From contig NZ_MUMI01000134.1 of the NCBI RefSeq assembly GCF_002155975.1, positions 1-35,911 on the forward strand: a DNA stretch of 35,911 bases, read 5' to 3'. A model generated the notes under the pieces. That model saw nothing but the letters and a program-made list of their open reading frames with translations, was not told the DNA's origin and did not search any database. Positions 33,548 to 35,911 of the stretch are shown in pieces. This DNA comes from Amycolatopsis kentuckyensis. Lineage in GTDB: Bacteria; Actinomycetota; Actinomycetes; Mycobacteriales; Pseudonocardiaceae. The stretch's first letter is position 1; the number at the start of each line of letters is the position of its first letter. Made by a program: the position numbers and the translations under genes.

Positions 33548-33553
33548 CACTGG

Positions 33554-34393
33554 GTGGATTTCGCCCTGGCACCCCGGACCCCTTCGCGAACCGCCCCGCC
33601 CGCCGCGGCGGCGTCCGAGCCCTGGGCGCCGCCCGAGCTCCGGCTGGTGTGCCTGGACATCGACGACACGCTCATCGACTGCACCGCCGCGATCCGCCGC
33701 AGTCTCCACATCCTCACCGGCCGGGGCGACCTGTGGCCGCTGTGGGACCTCATCACCGAAGAGCACGTCGCGCTCGTCGTCGCGGGGGAGCTCGACTACG
33801 CGACGATGCACCAGCGGCGCACCGACTGCTTCCTCGCCGAGATCGGCATCTGCGCCGACGCCGAGCAGGTGAGCTCGTTCGAGCGCCGCCGAAGAGAACT
33901 GCTCGACCACTCCTGGCAGCTGTTCGACGACGTCCTCGACTGCCTGGAATGGCTGCGCGCCGCCGGGCTGATGCTGGCCGCGGTGACCAACGCCTCGGGC
34001 GGTCACCAGCGGAAGAAAATCGCCGATCTGGGCCTCGCCCCGTTTTTCGACCACGTCGCCATCGCCGGCGAGCTCGGCGTGGCCAAGCCCGACCCGGTGA
34101 TGTTCCACACGGTGTGCCTCGGCCTGGGCTGCGCGCCCGCCCAGGCGGTGCACGTGGGGGACAAACTGGACACCGACGCGATCGGCGCCCGCGACGCGGG
34201 GCTGGGCGCGGTCTGGCTCGACCGCGACACCATCGGCGAGCGCGCCCCGGAGGGCGTCCACACGGTGGCCGGCCTCGCGGAGCTGCCTGAGCTGCTGGTT
34301 TCGGAGTACGCGACGATCGGCGTCCCGGCCCAGCGTGGCGGCGGTGCGCCCAGTGGCACCCCCGCGTTCACCGTCCGGAACGGCGTGCTCTAG
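33554..34393 (+). CDS. HAD-superfamily hydrolase (probable phosphatase)
   Basis: A 279-residue HAD protein. A Pro/Ala-rich tail of about 28 residues precedes motif I, VCLDIDDTLID, with nucleophile D35 and acid D37. A helical cap follows (about 45-125), then motif II TNASGG, motif III lysine in GVAKPDP, and motif IV GDKLDTDAIGARDAG. This is the complete set for a phosphoaspartate phosphatase of the YjjG/phosphoglycolate phosphatase-like group; the substrate is unknown. GTG 33554 appears leaderless; a start closer to motif I is possible given the low-complexity N-terminus. Its TAG stop doubles as the start of the tRNA promoter -10 box. Confidence 0.86.
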   Translation: MDFALAPRTPSRTAPPAAAASEPWAPPELRLVCLDIDDTLIDCTAAIRRSLHILTGRGDLWPLWDLITEEHVALVVAGELDYATMHQRRTDCFLAEIGICADAEQVSSFERRRRELLDHSWQLFDDVLDCLEWLRAAGLMLAAVTNASGGHQRKKIADLGLAPFFDHVAIAGELGVAKPDPVMFHTVCLGLGCAPAQAVHVGDKLDTDAIGARDAGLGAVWLDRDTIGERAPEGVHTVAGLAELPELLVSEYATIGVPAQRGGGAPSGTPAFTVRNGVL

Positions 34394-34396
34394 TAT
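34367..34396 (+). promoter_or_regulatory. Promoter of the tRNA-Gln/tRNA-Glu unit
   Basis: TTCACC (34367-34372), 18 nt and TAGTAT (34391-34396). It lies inside the last codons of the HAD gene, and the first three bases of the -10 are that gene's stop codon. Confidence 0.6.
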
Positions 34397-34442
34397 TTCT
34401 CCTCGTGCGGTGCTGAACCGGCCAGCCGGAGCAGTACCTCAC

Positions 34443-34514
34443 TGGGGTATGGTGTAATTGGCAGCACGACTGGTTCTGGTCCAGTTAGTCTAGGTTCGAG
34501 TCCTGGTACCCCAG
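34443..34514 (+). tRNA. tRNA-Gln (anticodon CTG)
   Basis: The acceptor arms TGGGGTA (34443-34449) and TACCCCA (34507-34513) pair fully, with G34514 as discriminator. The anticodon stem ACTGG/CCAGT closes loop TTCTGGT, giving anticodon CTG. The T arm carries GGTTCGAGTCC. CCA is not encoded. In actinobacteria this tRNA is charged with glutamate and then amidated by GatCAB, encoded at the other end of the window. Confidence 0.95.
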
Positions 34515-34615
34515 CTGCGGAGAGTGACCCCCCTGCGAAGCGGGAAATCGCTTCTGGTAAGTTCTCTCCAGCAAGAAAAACAGAAAAGCCCCTGGGAAAC
34601 CAGGGAAGATCCTAA

Positions 34616-34688
34616 GCCCCCGTCGTCTAGCGGCCTAGGACGCCGGCCTCTCACGCCGGTAGCGTGGGTTCGAATCCCATCGGGGGTA
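34616..34688 (+). tRNA. tRNA-Glu (anticodon CTC)
   Basis: Acceptor arms GCCCCCG (34616-34622) and CGGGGGT (34681-34687) pair with a terminal wobble, and A34688 is the discriminator. The anticodon stem CCGGC/GCCGG closes loop CTCTCAC, anticodon CTC. The T arm contains GGTTCGAATCC. The next three bases are CCA (34689-34691), so the 3' end may be encoded. It lies 101 nt after tRNA-Gln and before a terminator, so both should be cut from one precursor; GluRS charges both. Confidence 0.95.
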
Positions 34689-34699
34689 CCAGCGGTATC

Positions 34700-34733
34700 A
34701 AGCCCGCCTGACACTGGTCAGGCGGGCTTTTTT
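34700..34733 (+). terminator. Terminator of the tRNA unit
   Basis: AAGCCCGCCTGA (34700-34711) pairs perfectly with TCAGGCGGGCTT (34718-34729), loop CACTGG, followed by T to 34733. It ends 5 nt before the stop of the opposing SDR gene and may serve both. Confidence 0.9.
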
Positions 34734-34737
34734 CGGT

Positions 34738-35709
34738 TCACCGGATGATCGGGACGGTACCCGTCGCGGCGAGGGAAAGCTCCCAGAGCCGGGCCGCCGA
34801 ACCGGGGTCGATCGCGTGCGCGCGGACACCGCCGTCGTCCATCGGGGTGCCGGGCGCCGAAACGCGGGCGATGTCGCAGTCTTCGAGGTAGACACCGCCG
34901 CGGCCCTCGAGCATCGGCGACGTGGCCGCCCACAGGCCGGTGGCGGCGCCCTGGGACGCCGTCTTGAACCCGTCGCCGATCACCGTGCCGTGCTCGTCGA
35001 TCCAGCCGCGGTCGACCTGCTCCCGGCGGCTCATCTCCCGCTGCAGGCCGGTGATGATCTTCCCGGGGTGCAGCGCGAACGCGCGGACGCCGTCGCCGCG
35101 CCCGAGCGCGTCGAGGTGCACGGCGAACAAACTGTTGGCGGTCTTCGCTTGCCCGTAGGCCAGCCACTTGTCGTAGCCGGTGCGGAAGTGCGGGTCGTGC
35201 CAGCGGACGTCGGTCAGGGTGTGCCCGGCGGAGCTGTTGACGACGACGCGCGCGCCGCCGGCCGCGGCCAGCAGCGGGTACAGCTCGCAAACCAGCGCGA
35301 AGTGTCCGAAGTGGTTGGTGGCGAACTGGTGCTCCCAGCCGGGCCCGGCGCGCCGCTCCGGGGTGGCCATGACGCCGGCGACGGCCAGCACGAGGCCGAG
35401 CCGGCCGGTGGACTCGCCGATCCGGGCCGCGGCGGCGCGCACGCTGGAGAGGTCGCTCAGGTCCATGGGGACGATTTCGCAGCCGTCGACGCCCGCGAGC
35501 GCGGCGCGGGCGGCCGCGGGGCGCCGGGCCGGCACGATGACCCGGGCCCCGGCAGCCGCCAGGCTCCGGGTGGTTTCCAGGCCGAGCCCGGAATACCCGC
35601 CGGTGACGACGGCGTCCGTGCCGGACAGGTCGATCCCGGCCAGGACGTCGCCGGCGGTGCTCGCGGCGGAGAAGGGTGAGCCGATCGGCTGCTGAGCGGT
35701 GGTGGTCAT
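34738..35709 (-). CDS. Short-chain dehydrogenase/reductase
   Basis: A 323-residue NAD(P)-dependent SDR enzyme. The cofactor motif TGGYSGLG is at 36-43, with R62-R63 after the second strand suggesting NADPH; the catalytic set fits N132, S160, Y185 and K189 (Y-G-Q-A-K). Length and the D-L-S-D-L segment resemble the retinol dehydrogenase/oxidoreductase-like SDRs that are often found next to MerR regulators. It is divergent from the merR gene, and its promoter has the 19-bp spacer of MerR-activated genes, so it is probably induced by whatever the regulator senses. The ATG lies 7 nt after the -10 box, so the mRNA may be leaderless. Confidence 0.9.
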   Translation of the reverse strand: MTTTAQQPIGSPFSAASTAGDVLAGIDLSGTDAVVTGGYSGLGLETTRSLAAAGARVIVPARRPAAARAALAGVDGCEIVPMDLSDLSSVRAAAARIGESTGRLGLVLAVAGVMATPERRAGPGWEHQFATNHFGHFALVCELYPLLAAAGGARVVVNSSAGHTLTDVRWHDPHFRTGYDKWLAYGQAKTANSLFAVHLDALGRGDGVRAFALHPGKIITGLQREMSRREQVDRGWIDEHGTVIGDGFKTASQGAATGLWAATSPMLEGRGGVYLEDCDIARVSAPGTPMDDGGVRAHAIDPGSAARLWELSLAATGTVPIIR

Positions 35710-35716
35710 GCCGGCG

Positions 35717-35747
35717 ACCGTACGATCTAGAGCGAGGTCTAGATCAA
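35717..35747 (-). promoter_or_regulatory. MerR-type promoter with 19-bp spacer and operator
   Basis: On the minus strand TTGATC (35747-35742), a 19-nt spacer and TACGGT (35722-35717) face the SDR gene. Within the spacer region, GATCTAGA (35724-35731) and TCTAGATC (35738-35745) are perfect inverted arms with 6 nt between. An overlong 19-bp spacer with a central dyad is the hallmark of promoters that MerR proteins activate by DNA distortion. Confidence 0.78.
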
Positions 35748-35765
35748 GTCGCGGAGGTGGGCGGG

Positions 35766-35911
35766 GTGACGACGGCCGAGTCCCTGGGCATCGGCGAGGT
35801 GGCCGAGCGGACCGGGCTCAGCGTGCACGCACTGCGCTTCTACGAGCGCGAAGGCCTGCTCGTCGGGCCGGTCCCGCGCACCGTCGGCGGCCGGCGGCGC
35901 TACACCACCGC
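35766..35911 (+). CDS. MerR-family regulator, N-terminal part (runs off the window)
   Basis: The last 146 nt encode 48 residues that start VTTAESLGIGEVAERTGLSV and continue HALRFYEREGLL, then RRRYTT. The I-G-E-V-A-x-x-T-G-L-S-x-x-x-L-R-F-Y-E-R-x-G-L-L pattern is the MerR winged-helix DNA-binding domain. GTG 35766 follows GGAGGTGG. The effector domain lies outside the window, so the signal is unknown. It should bind the dyad between 35724 and 35745 and control the divergent SDR gene. Confidence 0.9.
   Translation, partial: MTTAESLGIGEVAERTGLSVHALRFYEREGLLVGPVPRTVGGRRRYTT

Noticed and set aside
31133..34261. Minus-strand open frame of about 1040 codons from the FAH gene to the HAD gene
   Set aside because: It crosses three supported genes and a non-coding gap; no domain or start signal supports it.

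Overview
This window is chromosomal DNA from a high-GC actinomycete, most likely a member of the Pseudonocardiaceae close to Amycolatopsis. That placement is an inference from codon use, frequent GTG and TTG starts, a DUF397 protein, two F420-type luciferase-like oxidoreductases, the gatCAB to ilv to serA to leuB to cimA order, and many genes whose start codon sits 6-8 nt after a TANNNT-like -10 box (apparent leaderless mRNAs). There is no sign of phage, insertion sequences, CRISPR or a biosynthetic gene cluster. Most of it is housekeeping and amino-acid metabolism, with small regulated accessory units between.

Layout. 1-4253: end of an ACT-domain gene (- strand), then gatC-gatA-gatB (tRNA-dependent amidotransferase) with 4-nt overlaps, and a small four-helix membrane protein. 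4339-8376: a four-gene, translationally coupled operon (Gfo/Idh/MocA oxidoreductase, DUF6807/PmoA-like protein, cupin, second Gfo/Idh/MocA oxidoreductase) behind LacI-type palindromes; probably sugar or polyol catabolism of unknown substrate. 8529-11324: a sugar-dehydrogenase-like lipoprotein, a D-2-hydroxyacid dehydrogenase and a DoxX-like membrane protein. 11416-17560: branched-chain amino-acid genes ilvD (- strand) and ilvB-ilvN-ilvC (+), the latter behind a complete Leu/Val attenuator. 17631-22644: DUF397 protein, tandem SnoaL-like protein, ankyrin protein, two luciferase-like oxidoreductases and their divergent TetR regulator. 22770-31095: serA, a large secreted subtilase, leuB and cimA; cimA has its own attenuator whose leader peptide carries three consecutive isoleucine codons. 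31127-35911: FAH-family hydrolase, FAD monooxygenase, HAD phosphatase, tRNA-Gln and tRNA-Glu, and an SDR gene divergent from a MerR regulator.

How the genes work together. ilvB/N/C/D, leuB and cimA cover most of the route to valine, leucine and isoleucine; cimA supplies 2-ketobutyrate precursors from pyruvate and acetyl-CoA, bypassing threonine. The two attenuators match that division: the ilvBNC leader peptide reads Leu and Val codons, the cimA leader reads Ile codons. GatCAB and the tRNA-Gln/tRNA-Glu pair, about 30 kb apart, belong to one process: in actinobacteria Glu-tRNA(Gln) is made by GluRS and amidated by GatCAB.

The observations most worth follow-up are the isoleucine attenuator on cimA and its near-identical design to the ilvB attenuator, the uncharacterised Gfo/Idh-DUF6807-cupin operon with its operators, and four well-formed operator/promoter arrangements (TetR, MerR, an orphan inverted repeat at the SnoaL gene, and a FadR-like site at ilvD). 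All promoters, operators and RNA structures were read by eye; none was computed.
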